Shown: piece after piece, positions 16,474-25,677 of the stretch
How the letters are laid out: each line of letters starts with the position of its first letter
How positions within the stretch are numbered: position 1 is the stretch's first letter
Assembly: GCA_018432235.1 (NCBI GenBank)
Contig: JAHDLO010000036.1
Location: 1 to 47,297, forward strand
DNA: 47,297 bases
Reading direction: 5' to 3'
Source: Clostridiaceae bacterium
Lineage (GTDB): Bacteria > Bacillota > Clostridia > Peptostreptococcales > Natronincolaceae
Notes under the pieces: model-generated
Told to the model about the DNA's origin: nothing
What the model saw: the letters and a program-made list of their open reading frames with translations, nothing else
Database searches by the model: none
Made by a program: the position numbers and the translations under genes

Positions 16474-17196
16474 TTGAATATACTAATTTGGGGTATTAGT
16501 GGCAGAATGGGCCAGATGATAGAAGGGGCAGCCAAAAATGACGCCTTCTGGAGCACCATCGAGGGTGTTGACATGAAAAAGGGCGTAGATGAAATAGCTA
16601 ATAAGCCTGATGCGGTAATTGACTTTTCGCATTCCAGTTCAGCAGAAGCAGTGCTGAAGTATTGTCTGGAGAATAAGCTGCCTTTGGTCGTCGGTACCAC
16701 AGGCCACAGTCAGGAGCAGCTGCAGTTAATAGCAGCGGCTTCTAAAGAAATACCAATACTTAAGACCACCAATATGTCATTGGGGATGAATATTGTATTT
16801 TCAGTTGTGGAGCAGGTTGCCAAAATGCTTAAGGATAAGGTGGATATCGAGGTTATTGAAGCTCACCATAACAGAAAGAAGGACGCTCCCTCAGGCAGCG
16901 CAGTATCAATAGTAGAGGCCATTGAAAGAGGTCTGGGAGAGGCCAGAAAGCACCAGCATGGCAGAGCAGGAGAATGTCCAAGAGAAAAGGGAGAAATCGG
17001 TATCCATGCCATTCGTGGCGGCAATATCGTAGGATACCATGAGGCTGGATTTATCAACGATTTAGAAACCGTTAAAATTGTGCATGAGGCCCATGATAGA
17101 GGTGTATTTGCATTAGGTGCCCTGGAGGCAGCAAAATATTTAATTGGCAAGCCAAGCGGCATGTACAGCATGAAAAATGTATTAGGATTAGACTAA
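16474..17196 (+). CDS. dapB: 4-hydroxy-tetrahydrodipicolinate reductase
   Basis: Reduces the DapA product to tetrahydrodipicolinate with NAD(P)H. The 240-residue protein begins NILIWGISGRMGQM (dinucleotide binding) and has the active-site motifs EAHHNRKKDAPSG and VGTTGHS. The apparent start is TTG at 16474 with GGAAGGG about 11 nt upstream; no ATG lies closer in frame. It is somewhat shorter than the usual 250-270 residues. Confidence 0.94.
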   Translation: MNILIWGISGRMGQMIEGAAKNDAFWSTIEGVDMKKGVDEIANKPDAVIDFSHSSSAEAVLKYCLENKLPLVVGTTGHSQEQLQLIAAASKEIPILKTTNMSLGMNIVFSVVEQVAKMLKDKVDIEVIEAHHNRKKDAPSGSAVSIVEAIERGLGEARKHQHGRAGECPREKGEIGIHAIRGGNIVGYHEAGFINDLETVKIVHEAHDRGVFALGALEAAKYLIGKPSGMYSMKNVLGLD

Positions 17197-17209
17197 GGAG
17201 GAATTTCAA

Positions 17210-17923
17210 ATGGACGCGAATTATATTATAGAGTACATTCATAAAAGTGTGAAAAAAACACCGATTAAGGTATATATAAAAGGACAGCTGGAGAGCATTG
17301 ACTGGTCCAAATGGGATGTAAAAAGCTTTATCAACGGCAGCACTGGCGTTCTATTTGGTGAGTGGAAGGAGCTTTCAGCTCTACTGGAGGAAAACAAGAG
17401 TCTGATAGAGGATATGGTAATTGAAAATGACAGAAGAAATTCTGCCATACCAATGCTGGACTTAAAGGATATTCCCGCAAGAATCGAGCCGGGGGCCATC
17501 ATCAGAGATCAGGTGGAAATAGGGAAAAATGCTGTTATTATGATGGGTGCCGTCATCAATATCGGTGCTGTTATCGGTGAAGGCACAATGATAGATATGA
17601 ACGTGGTTGTAGGCGGCAGAGGTATGATAGGGAAAAATTGTCATATCGGCGCCGGTGCAGTCGTTGCTGGGGTTGTTGAGCCTCCGTCAGCAAAGCCGGT
17701 TGTCATAGAGGATGATGTTATTGTTGGAGCAAATGCAGTTATTTTAGAGGGCGTAAGAGTTGGAAAAGGTTCTGTTGTTGCAGCTGGTGCGGTAGTTACT
17801 GTGGATATCCCTGAAAATGTTGTTGTAGCCGGCACTCCTGCCAGAATCATAAAAGAAATAGACGACAAAACTAAGTCCAAGACAGAAATTGTTAAAGAGC
17901 TTAGGACAATACTGGAAGCATAA
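17210..17923 (+). CDS. dapH: tetrahydrodipicolinate N-acetyltransferase
   Basis: Acetylates tetrahydrodipicolinate, committing the cell to the acetyl branch of diaminopimelate synthesis. The 237-residue protein has an N-terminal helical domain (ANYIIEYIHKSVKKTPIKVY) and a left-handed beta-helix of hexapeptide repeats from about residue 90 (IEPGAIIRDQVEIGKNAVIM onward), ending VVVAGTPARIIKEID. AAGGAGG precedes the ATG. The deacetylase and aminotransferase of this branch are not in the operon. Confidence 0.94.
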   Translation: MDANYIIEYIHKSVKKTPIKVYIKGQLESIDWSKWDVKSFINGSTGVLFGEWKELSALLEENKSLIEDMVIENDRRNSAIPMLDLKDIPARIEPGAIIRDQVEIGKNAVIMMGAVINIGAVIGEGTMIDMNVVVGGRGMIGKNCHIGAGAVVAGVVEPPSAKPVVIEDDVIVGANAVILEGVRVGKGSVVAAGAVVTVDIPENVVVAGTPARIIKEIDDKTKSKTEIVKELRTILEA

Positions 17924-17925
17924 AT

Positions 17926-19149
17926 ATGAAAATCGTTGTTCAAAAATATGGGGGAACTTCAGTAGGAACTACAGAAAGAATTAAAAAGGTTGCCGATAGA
18001 ATCATCAAAAAGAAGGAAGCGGGCTATCATGTCGTCGTAATTGTATCGGCAATGGGTAAAGCAACCGATGAATTGATAACCCTGGCGAAGGAAATTTCTG
18101 ACTCTCCTGCGCCAAGGGAAATGGATATGCTGCTGACCACAGGAGAGCAGGTTTCAATATCCTTGCTGTCGATGGCCTTAATTGCTAAGGGCTATTCAGC
18201 AGTGTCCTTTACAGGTTATCAACTCAGTATTCAAACTACCTCCCTTCACCAAAAGGCAAGGATTAAGGATATCGAAACAAGTAAGGTTATGCAGGCATTG
18301 GAAGAAAATAAAGTGGTGGTAGTAGCAGGCTTTCAGGGGGTTTCAGATGATAATGACATCACCACCCTAGGAAGGGGTGGCAGCGATACCTCAGCTGTGG
18401 CGCTGGCTGCAAAGCTTGGGGCTGAATGTGAGATTTATACCGATGTAGACGGCATATATACAATGGACCCAAGAAAGCTAAGAAATGCTAGAAAGCTAGA
18501 TGTCATCAGCTATGAGGAAATGATGGAAATGGCCAGCCTTGGTGCAGGCGTTATGCATTATCGTGCTGTAGAGCTGGCCAATAAATACAAGCTTCCGTTA
18601 TATGTCGCCTCTACCTTTGAGGATAAAAAGGGCACTATGATAGAGTATGGAGGACAAAAGGAAATGGAAGAAACATTAGTGACTGGAATGGCGTCCAGCC
18701 TTGATGATATGCAAATAACAATATTGAATTTACCAGCGGCTTCAACAACCCTCTATAAGCTCTTTGGTGAGTTTGCAGAGGAAGAGATCAATGTTGATAT
18801 GATTTCTCAGATGATTACCGATGGCGGAAATATGCATGTCAGCTTTACGATACCAAAGGATGATTTAAAAACAGCAGAAAAAATCCTGAATCGATGGCGT
18901 GAGGAAACCCCCGGGATTCAATGGGAGACCAATACGGAAATAGCAAAAATTTCTGTAGTTGGCTTGGGGATGAGGACTCATGCAGGTGTTGCAGCTAAGC
19001 TATTTGAAGTGCTGGCAGAAAATAAAATTGAAATCAAAATGGTGACCACCTCAGAAATAAAGATCTCCTGCGTGATAGATAAGGCATTTGAGATTCAGGC
19101 CATTAATCTTATCGGCAATACCTTTGGATTGGGTTCAGAGCTGGAGTAA
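17926..19149 (+). CDS. lysC: aspartate kinase
   Basis: Phosphorylates aspartate, the first step of the aspartate pathway. The 407-residue protein has the N-terminal catalytic motif VQKYGGTSVG, the FQGVSDDNDITTLGRGGSDT kinase core, DVDGIYTMDPR, and two C-terminal ACT domains (MQITILNLPA and ISVVGLGMRTHAG) that usually mediate feedback control. It starts 2 nt after dapH, so translation is probably coupled. Confidence 0.95.
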   Translation: MKIVVQKYGGTSVGTTERIKKVADRIIKKKEAGYHVVVIVSAMGKATDELITLAKEISDSPAPREMDMLLTTGEQVSISLLSMALIAKGYSAVSFTGYQLSIQTTSLHQKARIKDIETSKVMQALEENKVVVVAGFQGVSDDNDITTLGRGGSDTSAVALAAKLGAECEIYTDVDGIYTMDPRKLRNARKLDVISYEEMMEMASLGAGVMHYRAVELANKYKLPLYVASTFEDKKGTMIEYGGQKEMEETLVTGMASSLDDMQITILNLPAASTTLYKLFGEFAEEEINVDMISQMITDGGNMHVSFTIPKDDLKTAEKILNRWREETPGIQWETNTEIAKISVVGLGMRTHAGVAAKLFEVLAENKIEIKMVTTSEIKISCVIDKAFEIQAINLIGNTFGLGSELE

Positions 19150-19203
19150 ATCAAAGCATTACACATATGGCAAATGAAGCTTAAGCAGAATGGAAGGATT
19201 AAA

Positions 19204-20445
19204 ATGATAAAATACAATAATGATCTTCTGTATGTAGAGGATTTATCATTAAAGGAAATTGCTAAGGATAAGCCAACGCCCTTTTATGTGTATTCTCTTC
19301 AGCAGATGAGGAGAAATATCGATATTATCAACGAAACCTTTGAAGGGCTAAACTTTCACATTTCCTTTGCCGCGAAGGCAAATAACAATCTATATATACT
19401 GGAAGCCCTAAAGGATATGGGTGTAGGCATAGACATTGTTTCAAAGGGTGAATTTGAAGCCGCCAAAAGAGTTGGCTTCACCAATGAGTATGTTGTGGTC
19501 AACGGAAATGCAAAATCAGATGCCTTCTTAAGAGAAATGCTGACATATCAGCCTAGAGGCTTGAATATTGATTCGCCGGAAGAACTGGAACGACTATCTG
19601 AAATATGTGTGCAGACAGAAAGGGGTATAAAGGTTGCCCTCAGGGTCAATCCTGATGTGGACCCTATAACACATCCCTATATTTCCACCGGCCTTAAAAA
19701 GAACAAGTTTGGCATGGACCTGGAGACTGCAGCAGCAGTCATAAAGCAATACCATAGTCATCCATATATACAGATTAATGGTCTACACCTTCATATAGGC
19801 TCACAGCTTTTATATATCAGCCCCTATGAGGATGCCTACAGCAAGGTATATGACTTTATCAGCAGCCTGGAGACCCATAATCTCACCTATATTAACATAG
19901 GCGGCGGATGGGGCATTGATTACCACAAGCAGGGGCAGGACTTTCCTGTAGAAGAATATAAGGAAAAGGTGATTCCCATACTAAAACGTTTTAATATGGA
20001 CCTTATATTAGAAATGGGCAGATATATAATAGGGAACGCCGGTATATTGGTTAGCAAGGTGGAATATATCAAAAGGACACCTTTTAAGAGCTTTATAGTG
20101 AGTGATGCCTCTATGGCGGATTTAATAAGACCCAGCCTATATGACGGCTATCATCATATTTATCCTGTAACAAAGGATGGAGAAGAGGAGCTTCCCTTTG
20201 ATGTCGTAGGTCCTATATGTGAAACCGGAGACCGCTTTGCAGAGGATAGAATAATGACAACACCTATAGTAGGAGACTATATTGCCATCTGTGACACCGG
20301 CGCCTATGGCTTTGCCATGAGCTCCAATTACAATTTTACCCTTAGACCTGCCGAGTATTTGATTAAGGATAAAGGGCTTGTAGAAATTCGTCCCAGAGAG
20401 GATTTTGATGAGCTTGTAAGCTATTATAAACCGGAAGTATTATAG
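19204..20445 (+). CDS. lysA: diaminopimelate decarboxylase
   Basis: Converts meso-diaminopimelate to lysine using PLP. The 413-residue alanine-racemase-fold protein has the PLP lysine in ISFAAKANNN, HLHIGSQ, the phosphate-binding NIGGGWGIDY and the CETGDRFAED motif in place of the common CESGD. ATG 19204 follows GGAAGG by 6 nt; the in-frame ATG at 19174 has no ribosome site. Last gene of the riboswitch-controlled lysine operon; a terminator follows. Confidence 0.95.
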   Translation: MIKYNNDLLYVEDLSLKEIAKDKPTPFYVYSLQQMRRNIDIINETFEGLNFHISFAAKANNNLYILEALKDMGVGIDIVSKGEFEAAKRVGFTNEYVVVNGNAKSDAFLREMLTYQPRGLNIDSPEELERLSEICVQTERGIKVALRVNPDVDPITHPYISTGLKKNKFGMDLETAAAVIKQYHSHPYIQINGLHLHIGSQLLYISPYEDAYSKVYDFISSLETHNLTYINIGGGWGIDYHKQGQDFPVEEYKEKVIPILKRFNMDLILEMGRYIIGNAGILVSKVEYIKRTPFKSFIVSDASMADLIRPSLYDGYHHIYPVTKDGEEELPFDVVGPICETGDRFAEDRIMTTPIVGDYIAICDTGAYGFAMSSNYNFTLRPAEYLIKDKGLVEIRPREDFDELVSYYKPEVL

Positions 20446-20453
20446 TACTAGGC

Positions 20454-20492
20454 TAAAAGCTGCCAGAGAGTGAATTCTTTGGTAGCTTTTTT
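20454..20492 (+). terminator. terminator of the lysine operon
   Basis: AAAAGCTGCC pairs with GGTAGCTTTT (one G-T pair) across an 18 nt loop, ending in a T-run. Confidence 0.8.
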
Positions 20493-20496
20493 GTAT

Positions 20497-20840
20497 TGAG
20501 GTAATTGCATATTAAGATGAGTAGTAGGTTTATACAAAGTCAAAAGTTTCCTGCTTAGTGCCCCACGGGCTAATTTATTGAATTTTAAATGTTATTAGCC
20601 CTAGTATACTGACCTGCTGATATTTAGGCGAATGACTTGTCCCAATTTCCATCTGCTGCGTTGTCGTCAATCACCATAGCTACTACTATGCCTCAATCCT
20701 CCGCCTTGCAGCGTGAAAATTAATCCTGCGTAATTTATCCAAATATCAACAGGTCAGCACACTAGGCAATGGGCGATAAACTTTTGACTTTGTATAAAAT
20801 AAAACATATATCCACTTCATGGTAATATACAATTTCCTCA
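20497..20840. repeat. nested palindromic MITE-like element, copy C (long form)
   Basis: The core at 20529-20798 is 270 bp, the same length as copy B, with ends TTTATACAAAGTCAAAAG and CTTTTGACTTTGTATAAA. The left arm (about 70 bp) is nearly identical to copy B. The inner module between CTAG 20601-20604 and CTAG 20762-20765 has different stem sequence from B (GACCTGCTGATATTT pairing with AAATATCAACAGGTC), but the same CTGCGTTGTCGTCA (near 20656) and CTCCGCCTTGC (near 20699) motifs. Confidence 0.88.
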
Positions 20841-20942
20841 ATTAATAATTGTATTTAAATTGAAATTTTTGTCCATTAGTGAGTATAATAATAGTATATA
20901 TGGAACTTTATGGCTAACAGAATACTGAGAGGAGTGTTTTCT

Positions 20943-21320
20943 ATGAATAAAATGCTAAAGGCAGATAAGGAAACAGAAAACTCAATCTTTAAGACCTATT
21001 ATCCAGAAAGAAGAAAACTCAAGACAATGGATGAGCTAAGCCTCACCGTGTTTAAAAGGATACAGGAGAAGCATCCAAATCTAAGCTATGAGACCATAAG
21101 AAAGAGTCTCCTTCAGATAGTCAAGGAGGAGCATTATCAGCTGATGTATTATGACGGCCATTTGCCCGAGATTACAGTGAAGCTTTATCAGCTAATATGT
21201 GAAACAGTTGCAGGTAAGCTGAAGGAATCAGAGCTAGACATGTTTTTATGTGACTTAATGTATTGGTGCAAAGAGATTAAGGCATCGTCACTGAGTAATA
21301 TCGAAAAAAACCTATTGTAG
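20943..21320 (+). CDS. hypothetical protein, all-helical
   Basis: A 125-residue charged, probably helical protein that I do not recognise. It has no membrane segment or signal peptide. Visible segments are TYYPERRKLKTMDELSLTVF, HPNLSYETIRKSLLQIVKEE and a Cys/Trp stretch FLCDLMYWCKEIK near the C-terminus. ATG 20943 follows GAGAGGAG by 8 nt. It stands alone, about 100 bp after repeat copy C and before a 285 bp gap in which I see no gene. Confidence 0.7.
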   Translation: MNKMLKADKETENSIFKTYYPERRKLKTMDELSLTVFKRIQEKHPNLSYETIRKSLLQIVKEEHYQLMYYDGHLPEITVKLYQLICETVAGKLKESELDMFLCDLMYWCKEIKASSLSNIEKNLL

Positions 21321-21605
21321 CAGGTACAGTGAAATCTTCGTTTGGACAGTATTCTCATAAGAATATTTATACACAAAACATACTATATATGCAGGTGCTT
21401 ATGTAAATTGCTTTTAAGTAATAGCATTTTTCAAATTTCTATTTTCTTAAAATAGCGACTTCTGCAAGGCTGGTTGTATCTTTATAAAAAAGTGTAATAA
21501 ACCCTCTAGTTAAGGGGCCTCAGTTTACAAAAAATTCATTTTCCCAATCGTCTTTTTTGATGTATGATGATATTTGTAAATACCTATTAGAGGAGAGAGG
21601 GTCCC

Positions 21606-22499
21606 TTGATTGCAATGAAAGAGAATAAATTTAAGAAGCTGCTATTGGATTTTATTTTTGTCTTTACCGGTTGTTTTTTACTATCCTTTGCCATTACCGC
21701 CATACTAAAGCCCAATGGTTTGATGACGGGAGGCATTACTGGAATTTCTATTCTTATAGAAAGGCTTTTAGGCATTAATTATTCCTATGCCTATTATTTT
21801 CTATCACTGCTGGTTTTGCTATCTGCATGGCTATTTATGGGTAAAAGGGATGCCTACAGAATATTGCTACTATCTATAGCCTTCCCATTTTTATTGGTGG
21901 TTATGGAGAAGTTTCCCTTTCCTTTGATAGAAAATGATACCTTTTTAGCTACGGTTTATTATGGCATTATTGCAGGTGTTGGCTGCGGCTTGATTATGAA
22001 GCGGGGCTTTTCCGTCGGCGGCACCGACACTATAGCGAAGATTATTCAAAAAAGGCTGCTGCCCTTTATAAACATAGGACATATATTACTTTGTATAGAC
22101 ACTTTTATAGTGATTCTATCGGGTTTTTTATTCAACAGAAATGTAGCCCTTTATGCGATTATAACTCAAATCATTTTTATGAAGTCTATGGATACAGTAC
22201 TTTTTGGTTTGGCATCGAAGTCCGTTAAAATTGAAATCATCAGCAACTGCTATGAAGAAATTGCGCAGCACATACTTAATCAAATAAGTCGAGGGATAAG
22301 CGTATACAATATAACCGGAGGCTATACTAATGAAAGTAAACAGAAAATAGTATGCATTTGTACGCCAAGGGAGGCAATGTTAATAAGAATGTTTATATCA
22401 CAAATTGATAAAAATGCCTTTGTCGACATCCTTCCGGTAATATCTGTATGGGGCAATGGCATAGGCTTTCAGAGCATTGCCGAGGGAGAGAATGCGTAA
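21606..22499 (+). CDS. YitT family membrane protein (DUF161/DUF2179)
   Basis: A 297-residue membrane protein of the YitT family, common in Firmicutes and of unsettled transport or signalling function. It has about five transmembrane segments, the PNGLMTGGITGISILIERLL motif, GFSVGGTDTIAKII, and a C-terminal cytoplasmic DUF2179 domain (RGISVYNITGGYTNE to FVDILPVISVWGNG). TTG at 21606 has a strong purine-rich ribosome site 5 nt upstream (AGGAGAGAGG); ATG 21615 is the alternative. It is convergent with the nqr genes. Confidence 0.88.
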   Translation: MIAMKENKFKKLLLDFIFVFTGCFLLSFAITAILKPNGLMTGGITGISILIERLLGINYSYAYYFLSLLVLLSAWLFMGKRDAYRILLLSIAFPFLLVVMEKFPFPLIENDTFLATVYYGIIAGVGCGLIMKRGFSVGGTDTIAKIIQKRLLPFINIGHILLCIDTFIVILSGFLFNRNVALYAIITQIIFMKSMDTVLFGLASKSVKIEIISNCYEEIAQHILNQISRGISVYNITGGYTNESKQKIVCICTPREAMLIRMFISQIDKNAFVDILPVISVWGNGIGFQSIAEGENA

Positions 22500-22518
22500 G
22501 GCCTTACGGTGGTGGATG

Positions 22519-22568
22519 AGAATAGTGAATAATGAATAGAGAATAGTGAATAGAGAATTATGAATAGC
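22519..22568. repeat. degenerate short tandem repeat
   Basis: About six or seven imperfect units of GAATAGT/GAATAGA/GAATTAT type follow one another just after the yitT gene. It is non-coding and likely arose by slippage. Confidence 0.6.
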
Positions 22569-22677
22569 GATAGTGATAGGATTTCTGATTGCCATGCTGA
22601 TGAAATAAAGCATCTGATTTGAAATGGAGCAGAAGCATCAGGGTTTAAATTAAGAAGCTATAAATACTTTATGAAGC

Positions 22678-22717
22678 AAAAGGTCCTTCGGGTTGCTTAA
22701 CCCTTAGGACCTTTTAT
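22678..22717. terminator. bidirectional terminator between yitT and nqrF
   Basis: AAAAGGTCCT/AGGACCTTTT with an inner GGGTT/AACCC forms a long, almost perfect hairpin. A/T tails on both sides suit both convergent transcripts. Confidence 0.88.
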
Positions 22718-22720
22718 AGC

Positions 22721-23821
22721 TTAATCAAATTTATCGTAATAAATCTTGTCCTCTGGTATGCCCTTCTTTTTCAGCATTTCTACCGTTGAATTTATCATAG
22801 GGGCACTGCCGCAGAGATAGGCCTCTTGATTGGAATCCGCCTTAAGATGCTTCTGCATAGCATCTGTAACTCTGCCAACCTCACCCTGCCAGTTATCCTC
22901 CGGTTGAGGCTTTGAAAGGGTAGGGATGAACTTGAAATTAGGCAGCTCTCTTTCGAACATTGACATTTCCTCCAGCATAAAGAGGTCATCGATGGTTCGG
23001 GCACCAAAGAAGAAGGTGGCTTTACGATTAATTCCTTTATTCTTAAGCTCATAGAGAATACTTAAAATAGGGGCCATTCCTGTACCAACTGCCACCAGTA
23101 CAACCTCAGCATCGGTATCCTGAAGGTAAAAGTCGCCATAGGGACCGTTGAAGGCCACATTATCCCCCACGGATAAGTGCTTATGAACGTAGGTGGTTAA
23201 AAGCCCCCCCTCAACATAGCCTATGACCAAATCTATAAAGCTTAGATTCCCCGTATAAGAGGCTAGGGAATAGGCCCTGTAGACCTCCTCCTGATTGCCG
23301 GGATAGGGTGGCGCTATCAGCTGAATGTATTGACCAGCCTTGAATTTAATTTCCTGTCCGTCGGTTATCTTTAATCTTAAGAATTTAATCTTAGGCGTAA
23401 CATCCTTAGATATTTCAACAGCAGCTTTAAATTGCTTAACATTAAAGAGCTCCTCCGGCACCTCTATTTCCATGTCCTCCTTAACCTTAACCTGGCAAGA
23501 AAGGCGGACATTGTTTTTAATATCTGATTCACTTAGATAGGAAAGCTCTGTTGCCAATACCGGGCCTCCACCGCTGTTGACCTTACATTTGCAATAACCG
23601 CAGCTTCCCTTACCGCCGCAGGCAGAGGGGATGAACAATTGATTGCTGACGAGGCTGGAGAGCAATGTGCTGCCACCCTCAACCACCAGCTCCTTCTCTT
23701 TATTAATTTTAATCCTTCGTTCTCCATAGTCGGCTATAAAGGCATCGGCAAGGGTTAGCAATAAAGCCAAAACCGTAGCGATACCTGTAATAACCGCAAC
23801 TGTTATCCATATATTAGTCAT
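22721..23821 (-). CDS. nqrF: NqrF-like NADH dehydrogenase subunit of an Nqr-type sodium pump
   Basis: NADH-oxidising subunit, 366 residues, about 40 shorter than typical NqrF. Order of parts: an N-terminal membrane anchor (ITVAVITGIATVLALLLTLA), a 2Fe-2S ferredoxin domain (PSACGGKGSCGYCKCKV plus LSCQV), an FAD domain (YRAYSLAS) and an NADH-binding domain (VAVGTGMAPILS and CGSAPMINS). RnfC, the corresponding subunit of Rnf complexes, has a different architecture, so this cluster is Nqr-type. Last gene of the operon. Confidence 0.9.
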   Translation of the reverse strand: MTNIWITVAVITGIATVLALLLTLADAFIADYGERRIKINKEKELVVEGGSTLLSSLVSNQLFIPSACGGKGSCGYCKCKVNSGGGPVLATELSYLSESDIKNNVRLSCQVKVKEDMEIEVPEELFNVKQFKAAVEISKDVTPKIKFLRLKITDGQEIKFKAGQYIQLIAPPYPGNQEEVYRAYSLASYTGNLSFIDLVIGYVEGGLLTTYVHKHLSVGDNVAFNGPYGDFYLQDTDAEVVLVAVGTGMAPILSILYELKNKGINRKATFFFGARTIDDLFMLEEMSMFERELPNFKFIPTLSKPQPEDNWQGEVGRVTDAMQKHLKADSNQEAYLCGSAPMINSTVEMLKKKGIPEDKIYYDKFD

Positions 23822-23839
23822 CTAGACACCCCCAGCCGA

Positions 23840-24430
23840 TTATTGTATTCTAACAATTCCTGAAAAGCCGATAAAGGCCAATGCCATAAGTCCTGTAATA
23901 ATGAGTGTAATTCCGGGGCCCTGCAGTCCCTTTGGTATTGGGGCTTTTTTCAGCTTTTGGCGTATTCCAGCCATCGCAACTATCGCCAATGTCCAACCTA
24001 GGCCTGAGCCTATGCCAAAGGCTATAGACTGTACAAAGCTGTAGCTTCTGATTACCATAAAGAGGGACACCCCTAAAATCGCACAGTTTACAGTGATCAA
24101 GGGCAGGAATATGCCTAAGGAATAGTATAGATTTGGCAGATATCGCTCAACTATCATTTCAACCAGCTGAACGAAGGCAGCAATGGTTATAATAAAGACG
24201 ATGAAGCGAAGGTATTCTAAACTAAAGGGTACTAATAGATAATGATAAATCAGATAATTAATAACAGTGGTTCCTGTAAGGACAAAGGTAACCGCCTGCC
24301 CCAGGCCGAGGGAGGTTTTTATTTCCTTTGAAACCGCTATAAAAGAACACATACCAAGAAAATTACTCAATATCATATTGCTGGTAAATATTGCTGCAAA
24401 AAAGATGACAAAAGGATTGATTTCAGGCAT
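23840..24430 (-). CDS. nqrE: NqrE-like membrane subunit
   Basis: A 196-residue integral membrane protein with six transmembrane helices. The N-terminus SNMILSNFLGMCSFIAVSK carries the conserved Asn-Cys region. ERYLPNLYYSLGIFLPLITV followed by NCAILG holds the second membrane Cys, which in the family helps coordinate an intramembrane Fe centre with NqrD. The C-terminal region GLGWTLAIVAMAGIRQKL is closer to NqrE than RnfA. It overlaps nqrD by 1 nt. Confidence 0.9.
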   Translation of the reverse strand: MPEINPFVIFFAAIFTSNMILSNFLGMCSFIAVSKEIKTSLGLGQAVTFVLTGTTVINYLIYHYLLVPFSLEYLRFIVFIITIAAFVQLVEMIVERYLPNLYYSLGIFLPLITVNCAILGVSLFMVIRSYSFVQSIAFGIGSGLGWTLAIVAMAGIRQKLKKAPIPKGLQGPGITLIITGLMALAFIGFSGIVRIQ

Positions 24431-25068
24431 TATTTTTCACCTCCGGCTAATGCTGTTGCATTTTCTTTATTGTTTGAAGTCAATGAATTTGATACCCAGA
24501 TTAGTATTGCCAGCATAAAGAAGGCACCTGGGGGCATGATCATAAATATCCACCTTGGCCACCAGCTGCCCAAGATCGTATAGCCAAAAATACTGCCAAA
24601 GCCTAAAAGCTCTCTGAAGAAGGCTATTGTCAGTAACACTAAGGTGTAGCCCATGCCAGAGGCAATGCCGTCCAAAAATGAGGGTAAAGGCGGATTCTTT
24701 TGTGCAAAGGATTCGCACCGACCCATTATAATGCAATTGGTTATTATCAAACCAACGTAAGGACCAAGAGCCTCACTCATTGTAGGATAATAAGCCTTCA
24801 AAACAATGTCTACAATAATAACGTATGCGGATATAATCAGAGTCTGAACCATCATACGAATATGCCTTGGGGTGTATTTTCTTATGATGGATATGGTTAA
24901 GCTGGAGAAGGAGGTAACAAATATCAGCCCCAGACCCATAACCAATGAGTTCAGCATAAGGTTTGTTACCGCCAGTGCCGAGCAAATACCCAGTATTTGG
25001 CGGAATACAGGATTGTCCTTAAGAATACCCATACTAAAAATGTTTTTTATGTCCTTAAGCTTCATCAT
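24430..25068 (-). CDS. nqrD: NqrD-like membrane subunit
   Basis: A 212-residue, six-helix subunit homologous to NqrE. NPVFRQILGICSALAVTNLM has the first conserved Cys, and LIITNCIIMGRCESFA the second, matching the NqrD/RnfE signature. GGGGGG lies 7 nt before the first of two tandem ATGs on the minus strand. It immediately follows nqrC. Confidence 0.9.
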   Translation of the reverse strand: MMKLKDIKNIFSMGILKDNPVFRQILGICSALAVTNLMLNSLVMGLGLIFVTSFSSLTISIIRKYTPRHIRMMVQTLIISAYVIIVDIVLKAYYPTMSEALGPYVGLIITNCIIMGRCESFAQKNPPLPSFLDGIASGMGYTLVLLTIAFFRELLGFGSIFGYTILGSWWPRWIFMIMPPGAFFMLAILIWVSNSLTSNNKENATALAGGEK

Positions 25069-25677
25069 TTATATTCCCCCCTTCATATTGCTGAGTATAT
25101 CGCTTAGATTGCTGTTTAAAATTCTTCTGACGGCATTGGAGGTGCCTGTGGCTCCGGTAATAGAATCCACTTGACCATTTGCACTTGGTTTGTAGATAAT
25201 ATAGTTGCTATCCTGGTCATTGATATCTATGGTTATTCCTCGAAATTGCTCCTTAAATTGCAGCTCGTCTATTCTTCCTCCTAAACCAGGAGTTTCACTA
25301 TGGGAAAGGAAATAGACCCCCAGCACCTCGTTTAAATCAGTTGTGAGGCCGATATAGCCCTTGAGATTTCCCCATACGGCATCACCTTCAATAGGGAATA
25401 TATATCCCACCAGAGCGTCATCTCTATAGCCTTCATAGTAGACCATATTCTCACCAGTCACTTCTTTGATTGTATTGCTATAAAGGGCACTAACCTCTAC
25501 AGCATTATTTTTAGGAGATGGAATATCAAGGATATAAAGCATTGCTTGCTGAGATTTCAGCTCCTGATTCATAAGAACTCTGTCCTTGGTAACCTCGTTG
25601 ATTGTGGCAAGGGCGCCTGTAAAAATAACAGTTATGATAATCATAAAAAGAATAGAGTTAAAGCTTATCTTTTTCAT
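25069..25677 (-). CDS. nqrC: NqrC-like subunit with covalent FMN site
   Basis: A 202-residue, membrane-anchored, extracytoplasmic flavoprotein (anchor about residues 7-25). It has an FMN-binding domain ending in DSITGATGTSNAVRRIL; the Thr in this motif is the expected site of covalent FMN attachment by an ApbE transferase. No apbE gene is in the window. The HSETPGLGGRIDE motif is typical of NqrC/RnfG. It overlaps nqrB by 4 nt. Confidence 0.9.
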   Translation of the reverse strand: MKKISFNSILFMIIITVIFTGALATINEVTKDRVLMNQELKSQQAMLYILDIPSPKNNAVEVSALYSNTIKEVTGENMVYYEGYRDDALVGYIFPIEGDAVWGNLKGYIGLTTDLNEVLGVYFLSHSETPGLGGRIDELQFKEQFRGITIDINDQDSNYIIYKPSANGQVDSITGATGTSNAVRRILNSNLSDILSNMKGGI

